Positions 7,669 to 14,924 of a DNA stretch of 20,026 nucleotides are shown here, one piece after another. Position 1 is the first letter of the stretch, and each line of letters starts with the position of its first letter. The translations under genes and the position numbers were made by a program. A model generated the notes under the pieces. The model was not told the DNA's origin and made no database searches. It saw only the letters and a list, made by a program, of their open reading frames with translations. The DNA is from Desulfobacteraceae bacterium (GTDB lineage Bacteria > Desulfobacterota > Desulfobacteria > Desulfobacterales > Desulfobacteraceae). Where the stretch lies: contig JAABSK010000002.1 of assembly GCA_011390435.1 (NCBI GenBank), positions 21,456-41,481 of the forward strand, written 5' to 3'.

Positions 7669-8349
7669 ATGGCCTTTGAAACCAAAGAAGAACTGCTTGA
7701 AAAATATTTGAAGATGGACAAGCCTTCCTGTCCCCATTGCCAGACACCGATGACCCTCTGGGAAGTTCCGCCGATCAATTTCAGTGATGGCCTGGGATGG
7801 GGAACCCCTTATCTGTTTGTCTGTTTTAACGATGAATGTTCCAGTTATCAAAAAGGATGGGAGCATATGCAGGCCACAATGGAAGCGCCTGCCTCCTATC
7901 GGTGCATCAACGAACCCGGGCAGAAAAATTTTGAATACATGCCGGTGTTCAGTCCAGTGGGAGCCACCGGTGGAAAGCTGGATGATGAAACTTTGATTCG
8001 GGAAGAAGCCAAACGGGAGTTGATGAAACAGACATTTTCCCTTTTGACAGACTATTATCTGTCAAAAGACTGGGATGAAATTCTCAAAATCTGTCTGGAC
8101 CCGTCCATTCCGCCGAAAGCACGGCTCAAAGCAGCACAGATGGTGGGCGAGATCGGTGGGTCAGAAGCAACCGAGCATCTGCTCAATCACAAGTTTCCCA
8201 CGCCTGTGCTGCAAAAACAGGTGGATGAGTCTATTGCCCAGCTTCATGAGCGGCATTACACACGGGAATGTCCCTATTGTGCCGAGATTATCAAAAAACG
8301 GGCCACCCTCTGTATGCATTGTAACCAGACCGTGTCAAAATCCTGCTGA
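7669..8349 (+). CDS. Double zinc-ribbon protein with HEAT-like centre
   Basis: This 226-aa protein has metal-binding motifs at both ends and no recognised enzyme domain. The N-terminal finger has Cys21/Cys24 (CPHC) and Cys52/Cys57 (CFNDEC), spaced by a Trp/Gly-rich stretch. The middle, about 105-195, is alpha-helical, with a HEAT-like helix pair around LKAAQMVGEIGGSEATEHLL. The C-terminal ribbon has Cys201/Cys204 (CPYC) and Cys215/Cys218 (CMHC). No signal peptide or membrane segment is seen, so it is probably cytoplasmic. AAGGAG lies 8 nt before the ATG. It is flanked by terminators, which suggests a single-gene transcript, though no convincing promoter is visible in the 44 bp after the preceding terminator. 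Two-ended zinc ribbons plus helical repeats suggest protein-protein or protein-nucleic acid scaffolding. The function is unknown. Confidence 0.8.
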   Translation: MAFETKEELLEKYLKMDKPSCPHCQTPMTLWEVPPINFSDGLGWGTPYLFVCFNDECSSYQKGWEHMQATMEAPASYRCINEPGQKNFEYMPVFSPVGATGGKLDDETLIREEAKRELMKQTFSLLTDYYLSKDWDEILKICLDPSIPPKARLKAAQMVGEIGGSEATEHLLNHKFPTPVLQKQVDESIAQLHERHYTRECPYCAEIIKKRATLCMHCNQTVSKSC

Positions 8350-8350
8350 T

Positions 8351-8866
8351 TCAGACGTTCACCTTTTCAAGATTAAAAGAGCGGTAGATGATCATCTCCC
8401 GCTCTTTTTTGTCCGGGTGCAGGGGCGGAGGGTTCAGGGTGCTGACAAGATCCAGGGCATCATTTTTTGATAGAACAGCATCCAGCCCCTTCCCAATGGT
8501 TTTTCCAGACAGGGTGTCCATGATAACGGCATCCCTGGCATCGGTGGAAATGGCAAAGGGGATCTGGGTGTCATATACCAGCCGGGCACCGGCAAGAATT
8601 TCCCGTTCATAAGAGCCGATGGATCCGGCCACGCAGGTGACTGCCATCAAAGGGATTTCGTTGCAGCAGACGATCAGGTCGATGGAAGAAACATAATCTT
8701 CCGCCTTGAACTGGACGACAATTTCTTCATCCACCCGAATATCTGTTTTCGCGTACCCTTTTTCTTCCACGAGAAATTTTTCAAATATCTGGCGGCTGGC
8801 CTGCGCTCCGACATTTCGTACCGCTTTTCCAGTGACATAGTCGGTGATAAGATAGTCAAACGTCAT
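8351..8866 (-). CDS. HsdR N-terminal-domain-like protein, degenerate nuclease
   Basis: This 171-aa protein resembles the N-terminal nuclease region of type I restriction R subunits (HsdR_N-like): an SRQIFEKFLVEEKGYAK segment, an acidic beta strand (RVDEEI), and SIDLIV with Asp63. The position where the PD-(D/E)XK fold should show E-x-K reads AVTCVAG (Thr77-Cys78-Val79), so two catalytic residues are missing. The remaining strand/helix pattern is kept, including GARLVYDTQIPFAIST. There is no helicase domain and no methylase or specificity subunit nearby, so this is not a restriction system. It is the last gene of the rplU-obgE-nadD operon, overlapping the gpmI stop by 4 bp (ATGA) with AGGAG upstream. 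Its 3' end contains the terminator of the convergent zinc-ribbon gene. Binding without cleavage is a possibility. The function is unknown. Confidence 0.75.
   Translation of the reverse strand: MTFDYLITDYVTGKAVRNVGAQASRQIFEKFLVEEKGYAKTDIRVDEEIVVQFKAEDYVSSIDLIVCCNEIPLMAVTCVAGSIGSYEREILAGARLVYDTQIPFAISTDARDAVIMDTLSGKTIGKGLDAVLSKNDALDLVSTLNPPPLHPDKKEREMIIYRSFNLEKVNV
8375..8410 (+). terminator. Terminator of the zinc-ribbon gene, inside the convergent CDS
   Basis: Arms AAAAGAGCGG (8375-8384) and CCGCTCTTTT (8399-8408) flank a 12-bp palindrome, AGATGATCATCT (8386-8397), leaving one mismatch in a nearly continuous hairpin followed by T residues to 8410. It lies about 25 bp past the zinc-ribbon stop, within the last codons of the HsdR_N-like gene. 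Confidence 0.75.
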
Positions 8867-10425
8867 AACAGTGAAACTCCTGTCATTTTTTCAGGGGGAA
8901 CAATATTGAATATTTTCAGCAGGGTTGGAGCAATATCTCCCAGAATGCCGTTTTTCAGGTGACTGTTTTTAAATGCCCTGCCGGCAAGGATCAGCCGTAC
9001 CGGATTCAGTGTGTGGGCAGTGTGCGCTGAACCGTCCGGATTCATCATCTGTTCGGCGTTGCCATGATCCGCTGTGACCAGCGCTGTCCCGCCAGTGGCC
9101 CATATCGCCTCCACAACCATTTTAGCGCATTGATCAACAGCCTCGCATCCTTTGATGGCAGCTTCAAGATTTCCTGTATGGCCCACCATGTCCATATTGG
9201 CAAAGTTCAGAATAATGCATCCAAACCGGTGGGATGCGATGCTGTCGCATGCAGCCTGAGCCACTTCAAAAGCACTCATTTCCGGTTTTTCATCATAGGT
9301 GGCCACATCTCTGGGAGAGGGAATCAATAAACGCTCTTCTCCGGGAAATACCGTTTCATCCCCGCCATTGAAAAAATAGGTTACATGGGCATATTTTTCC
9401 GTTTCTGCGATTCTCAGTTGCAAAATATTGTGCCGGCTCAGGACTCCGCCCAGGACATCTTCAAGAATCTGAGGGCCGAAGGCAACTGGCAGATCAAAGG
9501 TTTCATCATACTGGGTCATGCAGACAAAACCTGAAAGGGATGGAACGGTTTTCCGGTGAAACCGGTCAAATGTTTTTTCGGTAAAGGCTCGTGTGATCTC
9601 TTTTGCCCGGTCTGCCCGGAAGTTGAAAAAGATGACACCGTCATCCTGCTGGATGGTACCATTCGGCAGGTGGTCTGGTCTGTCATCAAAGAAAGGGAAA
9701 AATACCGGTGTGATAAACTCATCGGTCTGGCCGCTGTCATAGGCATTTTGAACGGCTTTGACTGGATCGGATTCCACCTGTCCCAGGCCCAGAGTCATCA
9801 GGTCATAGGCCTTTTGAATGCGGTCCCAGCGGGTATCTCGGTCCATGGCCCAGTACCGGCCGACCAGTGTCGCGATTCTGCCGTACAGGTGCTTATCCAG
9901 AAACTCCTGGAGCTGTTTGACAAACTCAATACCGCTGTGGGGGGGGGTGTCCCGTCCATCCAGAATGGGATGGATAAACAGGTGTTCGACTCCCTGCTGC
10001 CGGGCCATTTTGATCAGGGCCAGCAGGTGTGACAGATGGCTGTGGACACCGCCGTCTGATAAAAGCCCGGTCAGATGAAGGCTTTTTCGGGTGCGGGCCA
10101 CCTGCTGCATCACCTTGATCAGTTCCGGGTTTTGAAAAAAAGAGGTGTCTTCAATGGCTGAGTTGATGCGCACAAGGCTCTGAAAGACTTTTCTGCCGGC
10201 ACCAATGTTCATGTGACCCACTTCAGAGTTTCCCATGGTATCGTCTGGCAGGCCAACCGCGTTGCCGGAGCATTCCAGCTGGCAGGAGGGAAATTCTTTG
10301 ATCAGCTGGTCCAGAAACGGTGTATTGGCAAGGGTAAATGCATTTCCTCTGGTGGCCGGACCGATTCCCCATCCATCCAGGATCATCAGCAGGTGAACAG
10401 GGCGGCTGCTGTCAGAAGGAGTCAT
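8863..10425 (-). CDS. gpmI: 2,3-bisphosphoglycerate-independent phosphoglycerate mutase
   Basis: This 520-aa enzyme has the usual length for iPGM and interconverts 3- and 2-phosphoglycerate in glycolysis/gluconeogenesis using two Mn2+ ions. The N-terminal LLMILDGWG contains metal ligand Asp17, and DTMGNSEVGHMNIGAGR contains the phosphorylated serine, Ser67. The transferase domain follows (HPILDGRDTPP, FFNFRADRAKEITRAF). The C-terminal alkaline-phosphatase-type metal sites include NFANMDMVGHTG and VTADHGNAEQM. The start is supported by GGGAGGA just upstream and by an ATGA overlap with rsfS. Its position behind rsfS and nadD is common in delta-proteobacterial genomes and suggests shared transcription from the rplU promoter. 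Nothing looks broken or unusual. Confidence 0.97.
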   Translation of the reverse strand: MTPSDSSRPVHLLMILDGWGIGPATRGNAFTLANTPFLDQLIKEFPSCQLECSGNAVGLPDDTMGNSEVGHMNIGAGRKVFQSLVRINSAIEDTSFFQNPELIKVMQQVARTRKSLHLTGLLSDGGVHSHLSHLLALIKMARQQGVEHLFIHPILDGRDTPPHSGIEFVKQLQEFLDKHLYGRIATLVGRYWAMDRDTRWDRIQKAYDLMTLGLGQVESDPVKAVQNAYDSGQTDEFITPVFFPFFDDRPDHLPNGTIQQDDGVIFFNFRADRAKEITRAFTEKTFDRFHRKTVPSLSGFVCMTQYDETFDLPVAFGPQILEDVLGGVLSRHNILQLRIAETEKYAHVTYFFNGGDETVFPGEERLLIPSPRDVATYDEKPEMSAFEVAQAACDSIASHRFGCIILNFANMDMVGHTGNLEAAIKGCEAVDQCAKMVVEAIWATGGTALVTADHGNAEQMMNPDGSAHTAHTLNPVRLILAGRAFKNSHLKNGILGDIAPTLLKIFNIVPPEKMTGVSLL

Positions 10426-10808
10426 GATGGTCCTCCCTTCTTTTCGGCATCGATTCCGGAAAGGTCATAGACTGGTGCATCAGCCCAGAATCCTTCCAGG
10501 TCATAGAACGCTCTGGCACGGGTTTCAAATATATGGATGACAATGTCACCATAGTCCAGAAGGGCCCATTCCCCTTCGGTGATCCCTTCGGTGCCGATGG
10601 CTGTAATGCCAGATGCTTTCAGTGTTTTGGTGATATGCTGGGCAATGGATGTGGCCTGTCTGTTGGAAGCGGCTTCTACAATCACCAGAACATCGGTGTA
10701 CGATGTCAGGGAGCTGACCTGAAGGGCGGTGACAGACATTGCCTTTCGATCAAAAACAGGCATCAGGTATGGTTTTAAGCGTTCCGGCACTGCAATGGTA
10801 TGGGTCAT
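10422..10808 (-). CDS. rsfS: Ribosome silencing factor RsfS
   Basis: This protein is 128 aa when started at the ATG at 10808. It belongs to the RsfS/YbeB/Iojap family, which binds ribosomal protein L14 and blocks joining of the 30S and 50S subunits under starvation. The family signature is clear: SYTDVLVIVEAASNRQ, then GEWALLDYGDIVIHIF and the DLEGFWADAP tail. The frame stays open upstream to 10877, but 10808 is preferred because that ATG forms a 4-bp ATGA overlap with the nadD stop, has AAGGAAA upstream, and gives the usual length. The stop overlaps the gpmI start by 4 bp. Position between nadD and gpmI is a typical arrangement and supports the identity. Confidence 0.93.
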   Translation of the reverse strand: MTHTIAVPERLKPYLMPVFDRKAMSVTALQVSSLTSYTDVLVIVEAASNRQATSIAQHITKTLKASGITAIGTEGITEGEWALLDYGDIVIHIFETRARAFYDLEGFWADAPVYDLSGIDAEKKGGPS

Positions 10809-11449
10809 CGATACAATTTCCTTTCTCTGATAAGGTTTTCCACAGGCGCCGGCACAAGCCCTTTGATCGATAGACACTGTTTGATCCGATCCCGGATCAT
10901 GGAAGATGAGATATCGATTTTTGGGACCCTGCAGATGGCGATGTCGTACCGGTCACTATGGGAAAACACATTGGTCATATAGTTAAATGAGTACCCTTTT
11001 GACAGGTTTTCGTCAACAAAAGAGATGATCATATCAATATCTGCCCATTCTCCCCTGAGCATCACAATGATTTTTACCGTTTTAAAGATCTGGTCCGTGT
11101 GCTTCCATGTGGTGATATCCAGAAACGCATCAGAGCCCATCATGAAGTAGAAATCCGCTCTTGGCTGGTCGCGTTTAAATTCCTGGATGGTATCAATGGT
11201 GAACGATGGACCGGTACGCAGTAATTCTCTGTCTGATACAAAAAATCCGTCCAGCCCCTGAATGCTGTCCGTGACCATCCTGAGCCGGCAGGCTGCTGGT
11301 GCAAGGTTGTGATCAGGCTTGTGCGGAGGGACGGCAGATGGAATAAAAAAGATCCTGTCCAGAGCATAGGCGGTTTGAACATGCCGGCTGATCTGGATGT
11401 GGCCATTGTGAAACGGGTTGAATGTGCCGCCAAAAAGACCGATCTTCAT
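10805..11449 (-). CDS. nadD: Nicotinate-nucleotide adenylyltransferase
   Basis: This 214-aa enzyme of NAD synthesis adenylates nicotinate mononucleotide to deamido-NAD in the cytoplasm. The nucleotidyltransferase fold is marked by GLFGGTFNPFHNGH, with the HxGH-type motif at 14-17, by FYFMMGSDAF near 101-109, and by the C-terminal ISSSMIR motif at 180-186, which contacts ATP. Length and motif spacing are normal. It starts 6 bp after the obgE stop without a strong Shine-Dalgarno sequence, so translational coupling is likely. It overlaps rsfS by 4 bp at its end. The obgE-nadD-rsfS order is widespread, although a proB gene often found between obgE and nadD is missing here. Confidence 0.95.
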   Translation of the reverse strand: MKIGLFGGTFNPFHNGHIQISRHVQTAYALDRIFFIPSAVPPHKPDHNLAPAACRLRMVTDSIQGLDGFFVSDRELLRTGPSFTIDTIQEFKRDQPRADFYFMMGSDAFLDITTWKHTDQIFKTVKIIVMLRGEWADIDMIISFVDENLSKGYSFNYMTNVFSHSDRYDIAICRVPKIDISSSMIRDRIKQCLSIKGLVPAPVENLIRERKLYR

Positions 11450-11455
11450 TTTTTA

Positions 11456-12451
11456 TCAGCTTTTGGTGAGTCTGGTGGACAGCAACTGAACCAGCTGGTC
11501 AGTTCCCTTTCCTGTTGCAGCTGACAGGACCAGCACACAGATATGCGGTACCGCCTGTCTGAATGCATCCACTTTTTCATCTGTTCCGGGCAGATCAATT
11601 TTGTTGAGTACAACGATCTGGGACTTTTGCGCCAGTGTTCTGCTGTATTTTGATAGTTCTGCATTGATGATGTTAAAGTCGCGGAGGGGGTTCTCCGGGT
11701 CAACACGGGATACATCAACCAGATGGACCAGTATGCCGGTGCGCTCGATATGTTTTAAAAATTTGATCCCCAGCCCGGTTCCTTCATGGGCACCCTCGAT
11801 TAACCCTGGGATGTCAGCTACGGCAAACGGTTCTCCAAATGGCGGTTCCACCATGCCAAGGATTGGATTCAACGTGGTAAACGGGTAATCTGCAATTTTG
11901 GGTCGCGCTTTTGATATGGCACTGACAAGGGTTGATTTTCCAGCATTTGGAAGGCCCACGAGCCCGACATCTGCCAGCAGTTTCAATTCCAGCCGGATGC
12001 TGAGCTCAACCCCTGGGATTCCTTTCTGGCTGTGACGCGGAGCGCGGTTGGTGGATGTGGCAAACCGTTTATTGCCCCTGCCGCCCATGCCGCCGCGTGC
12101 CAGAATATATTCTGCCTCTGCATGGGCAAGGTCAACAATGATCTCACCGGTTTGTGCATTGGATACGATGGTGCCGACAGGAAGAAGAAGGGTGCAGTCT
12201 GAGCCGTTTTTGCCATGTTTCTGCTTGCCCATTCCAGGCTGGCCGTTCTGGGCTCGCAGCAGTTTGCGGCGACGATAATCATACAGGGTACGCGTACCTG
12301 GGTCAACTTTCAGGATGACATCGCCGCCATCACCGCCATCTCCACCGTCAGGGCCGCCTTTTTCGATAAACCGCTCCCGCCGAAAGCTTGTGCAACCGCG
12401 TCCGCCATCGCCGGACCTGACAGTAATAATTGCTTCATCTATGAATTTCAC
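11456..12451 (-). CDS. obgE: GTPase Obg
   Basis: This 331-aa essential GTPase of late 50S ribosome assembly is also linked to the stringent response. The Gly-rich Obg fold covers residues 1-158 ([24 protein letters not shown]). The G domain follows: P-loop GLPNAGKS (166-173), DIPG (213-216), NKID (283-286) and the SAATGKG region (310-316). The C-terminal OCT extension found in some Obg proteins is absent. The start codon is GTG at 12451-12449, which overlaps the rpmA stop as GTGA. It is chosen because MKFIDEA is the family's usual N-terminus. No clear Shine-Dalgarno sequence is seen, which fits coupling to rpmA. Placement after L21 and L27 is the classic arrangement. Confidence 0.96.
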   Translation of the reverse strand: MKFIDEAIITVRSGDGGRGCTSFRRERFIEKGGPDGGDGGDGGDVILKVDPGTRTLYDYRRRKLLRAQNGQPGMGKQKHGKNGSDCTLLLPVGTIVSNAQTGEIIVDLAHAEAEYILARGGMGGRGNKRFATSTNRAPRHSQKGIPGVELSIRLELKLLADVGLVGLPNAGKSTLVSAISKARPKIADYPFTTLNPILGMVEPPFGEPFAVADIPGLIEGAHEGTGLGIKFLKHIERTGILVHLVDVSRVDPENPLRDFNIINAELSKYSRTLAQKSQIVVLNKIDLPGTDEKVDAFRQAVPHICVLVLSAATGKGTDQLVQLLSTRLTKS

Positions 12452-12702
12452 GCTTCATAAACACTGACTTTTTTTCTGTCGCGGCCTTTGCGTTCAAATG
12501 TGACAACGCCGTCAATCTTCGCAAAAAGGGTATAATCTTTCCCCATACCGACATTGTTTCCCGGATGGATTTTGGTTCCCACCTGCCGGACAAGGATATT
12601 TCCGGCAAGGACGTTTTCTCCACCGAATTTTTTTACTCCGCGCCGCTGGCCATTTGAGTCGCGGCCATTCTTGCTGCTGCCTGCTGCTTTTTTATGTGAC
12701 AT
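12448..12702 (-). CDS. rpmA: 50S ribosomal protein L27
   Basis: This 84-aa protein is a standard-length L27, which reaches toward the peptidyl-transferase centre of the large subunit. The N-terminus [16 protein letters not shown] and the later [14 protein letters not shown] and [11 protein letters not shown] blocks are characteristic. The N-terminus carries no cleavable extension of the Firmicute type. AAGGAG lies 7 nt before the ATG. It follows rplU by 27 bp, and its stop overlaps the GTG start of obgE by 4 bp. Confidence 0.97.
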   Translation of the reverse strand: MSHKKAAGSSKNGRDSNGQRRGVKKFGGENVLAGNILVRQVGTKIHPGNNVGMGKDYTLFAKIDGVVTFERKGRDRKKVSVYEA

Positions 12703-12729
12703 GTCATTACTCCTTGATACTCATTGATA

Positions 12730-13041
12730 CTAAACGGTAATGGAATCAATCTTGATTTCAGTATAATGCTGCCGATGGCCTTTCATTCTTCTGAACCCTT
12801 TGCGGCGTTTATACTTGAACACCAGCTTTTTGCTGTCCCGGCCCTGGTCGATAATGTGCGCTTTAACCGAGGCATTTTCAAGCGTGGGGCTCCCAAGTGT
12901 TATGGTCTCTCCGTCTGAATACAGGAGGATATCATCAAATTCAACCTGAGTGCCTTCAGTTCCGTCAAGTTTTTCAACCATCAGGGTCTGTTCCTCATGA
13001 ACCTTGTATTGTTTTCCTCCGGTTCTGATCACTGCGTACAT
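12730..13041 (-). CDS. rplU: 50S ribosomal protein L21
   Basis: This 103-aa protein binds 23S rRNA in the large subunit. MYAVIRTGGKQYKV at the N-terminus and FKYKRRKGFRRMKGHRQHYT near the C-terminus are diagnostic of the family. It is the first gene of the rplU-rpmA-obgE-nadD-rsfS-gpmI operon. AAGGAG (13056-13051 on the minus strand) sits 9 nt before the ATG. A consensus-like promoter ends about 50 bp upstream, and a 12-bp palindrome lies in the short leader, so expression may be tuned at the leader. Confidence 0.97.
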   Translation of the reverse strand: MYAVIRTGGKQYKVHEEQTLMVEKLDGTEGTQVEFDDILLYSDGETITLGSPTLENASVKAHIIDQGRDSKKLVFKYKRRKGFRRMKGHRQHYTEIKIDSITV

Positions 13042-13058
13042 ATTTTAACTCTCCTTAT

Positions 13059-13070
13059 CATATCGATATG
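13059..13070. promoter_or_regulatory. Palindrome CATATCGATATG in the rplU leader
   Basis: This perfect 12-bp palindrome lies in the 5' leader of rplU, between the promoter and the AAGGAG. As RNA it could form only a short AU-rich stem, so a DNA-binding site is as likely as a leader hairpin. A chance AT-rich palindrome cannot be excluded. Confidence 0.3.
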
Positions 13071-13093
13071 TTTCGCTATTTTAAAAACTCTGT

Positions 13094-13122
13094 ATACTAT
13101 ACTTGCCAGCCGGATTTGTCAA
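13094..13122 (-). promoter_or_regulatory. Sigma70-type promoter of the rplU-obgE operon
   Basis: On the minus strand a perfect TTGACA (13122-13117) is followed after 17 bp by TAGTAT (13099-13094), within the AT-rich stretch AAGTATAGTATACAG. Transcription would start near 13087, giving a leader of about 45 nt. It is the best promoter in the window and lies between the radical SAM gene and rplU, as expected for an independent operon. Confidence 0.75.
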
Positions 13123-13142
13123 GATAAACAATTTTCAAAAAA

Positions 13143-14816
13143 TCATATGCCATGATCCTTTGGCAGAAACAGGTCGGCAGCCGGGTCATAGACAGATGGA
13201 TAACATGTAATAAATTGCCGGATCTGATGTGTGTTCTGTCCGGTCAGCAGACAGGCGACACAAAACCGGAATTTTTCAAACAGTGTGGCAGGCGAAGGCT
13301 GGTCAAAAAATTGTTCCAGTGTGGACAGCACTGGAAATGCCACATATGAAACATTCTCTAGCTGATTGATTTCGTCGGTGATCAGGAATCGGATCAGGCG
13401 TGATTTTACAGCGGCTTTTTGAACGTACCCATCAATTTTTTCAAGAAAAAAGGAAAGGGTGTGCAGCCGGGCTTTTTCACAGACCTGTTTTCGACACAGC
13501 TGGAGATGCCAGAAAAGTTTCTGCCTGTACTGTGCCTGCTCGTGCGCGGAAAGATTTCGATAGGCGCTTTTGGCAAGGAAATGCTGTTTCATGTGGCGCA
13601 CAACAGACAGGGTCATTTTTTTTCGTTGATGCCGGGCGGGGTCGTCAAAAATATCAAGGTATTCTTTAACGCTTCGCATTCCCGGCGGAGTCAGGTGTTC
13701 CTGGCCACTGTCCAGGAGAATGGATTCAATCTGTACGTCCAGCAGTCCGTCCAGGCAGCAGGGGGCCTGGGTCAGATCCAGACCGTGAAGGGGTTTGAAA
13801 TAATCCACCAGCAGTGCCTGCCGCCCGGTTTTTTTCAACGGGAAAAATTCAGTGTCCGGTGTCAGTGGGATTTTTTGATGGCCAAAAGGATGCAGGGCGC
13901 TGGTAAATGTGGGAACGATGATAAACGCGCCGTCCGGTGTGATTTCACAGCCATAGCCATCCGTGATCGAGGGTTTGACAGTATGAAAGTCTTCATCAAG
14001 ACCTGCTGGAATCAGCAGGTCATCTGTATCATGCTGTTTGCTCAACGCAATGCCTGCCCGGGCCTGAATGGTTGAAATCCGCTGTTTGTTTTTGGCAGTC
14101 ACACTGACGGAGAGGTTACATTTATGGCGGACCAGTTCTTCCAACAGGTCTGTTTTTCCCTTTGGTACTTTTGTCAGCAAGCTGCAGCTGATCCTGCTTT
14201 TTTCAAACAGATCCAGAACCGCTTTTAAGCTGTATCCGGGTTGATCCCAGTCCAGAGGGTCAGATGCGGCGTACAGGGCAATCTCCTGGTTGTTCTGGCA
14301 GGCAAGGCGCTGGACGATGCCGGATATGGCAGAAAAAGAAAAATGCTGGCGAACACCCGGCAAGGCCCACTCATTGCAGCGTCTGCAGAAATGGCTGCAT
14401 CCGATGGTGAGTTGAACTGCTGTTGCCGTATGAAAAACAAGATCTGTCTGTCTGCTTGAAAGGCCAAGTTGGGATTCCCATTCCGGCAGATCAACATAAT
14501 GGATATTCCCTGTCTGGTGACGGACCAGGCGGACGAGCCGTCCGGACAGATCCGTGTAATGGCGGTTAAATTCCAGGTCCGGCCGGGTGGAGAGCAGTGG
14601 TCTGAATTTTTGGCAGATGCGGATGATCTGGTTCAGGCGTTTTTGATGGTTTTCTGTCAGGACGTTCCGGGTTTTTGCATGGTCGGCAATCCTGGCAAGC
14701 GTATTACTTGCATTGGATAGTTTTTTTTCATGCAGGGATACCAGCAATTCATTCTTCCGGGTTTCCAGAAAATCGTCCTGGTATTCAAGCGCATGCAGTG
14801 GAATCGATCGTATCAT
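13143..14816 (-). CDS. Uncharacterised radical SAM protein
   Basis: This 557-aa protein has a radical SAM cluster motif CSHFCRRC (Cys140, Cys144, Cys147; CX3CX2C), which binds a [4Fe-4S] cluster and S-adenosylmethionine. A 125-residue helical region precedes it. The barrel continues through IALYAASDPLDW and SCSLLTKVPKG to about residue 310, including ITDGYGCEITPDG. The C-terminal 200 residues contain extra cysteines (353-354, 441, 446, 519, 522) but no recognisable SPASM pattern. I cannot assign a substrate. It starts 109 bp after the dsrP stop, beyond a strong terminator, with only a weak AAGG upstream, so it may depend on read-through or on an unseen promoter. It is followed by the independent rplU promoter. 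Its functional link to dsr is unknown. Confidence 0.85.
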   Translation of the reverse strand: MIRSIPLHALEYQDDFLETRKNELLVSLHEKKLSNASNTLARIADHAKTRNVLTENHQKRLNQIIRICQKFRPLLSTRPDLEFNRHYTDLSGRLVRLVRHQTGNIHYVDLPEWESQLGLSSRQTDLVFHTATAVQLTIGCSHFCRRCNEWALPGVRQHFSFSAISGIVQRLACQNNQEIALYAASDPLDWDQPGYSLKAVLDLFEKSRISCSLLTKVPKGKTDLLEELVRHKCNLSVSVTAKNKQRISTIQARAGIALSKQHDTDDLLIPAGLDEDFHTVKPSITDGYGCEITPDGAFIIVPTFTSALHPFGHQKIPLTPDTEFFPLKKTGRQALLVDYFKPLHGLDLTQAPCCLDGLLDVQIESILLDSGQEHLTPPGMRSVKEYLDIFDDPARHQRKKMTLSVVRHMKQHFLAKSAYRNLSAHEQAQYRQKLFWHLQLCRKQVCEKARLHTLSFFLEKIDGYVQKAAVKSRLIRFLITDEINQLENVSYVAFPVLSTLEQFFDQPSPATLFEKFRFCVACLLTGQNTHQIRQFITCYPSVYDPAADLFLPKDHGI

Positions 14817-14855
14817 TTTTCAGGCCTTGTTTTGAGCAGCAGCAAAAATACGCTC

Positions 14856-14889
14856 AAAAAAAACAGGGGAGTTCGAAAACTCCCCTGTT
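14856..14889 (-). terminator. Terminator of the dsrMKJOP operon
   Basis: On the minus strand, AACAGGGGAGTT (14889-14878) and AACTCCCCTGTT (14873-14862) form a perfect 12-bp stem closed by a UUCG loop, followed by T residues to 14856. It lies about 36 bp downstream of the dsrP stop. Confidence 0.88.
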
Positions 14890-14924
14890 GCTGATTCAAC
14901 TCAGGTGTTCCGGTAAAAAACGTT

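Noticed and set aside
8351..8866. Part of a type I restriction-modification or other defence system
   Set aside because: No helicase, methylase or specificity genes nearby, catalytic residues are missing, and the gene belongs to a housekeeping operon.
10422..10877. rsfS with an extra 23 N-terminal residues
   Set aside because: The extension lies inside nadD; the internal ATG at 10808 has the ATGA overlap, an upstream AAGGAAA, and the normal family length.
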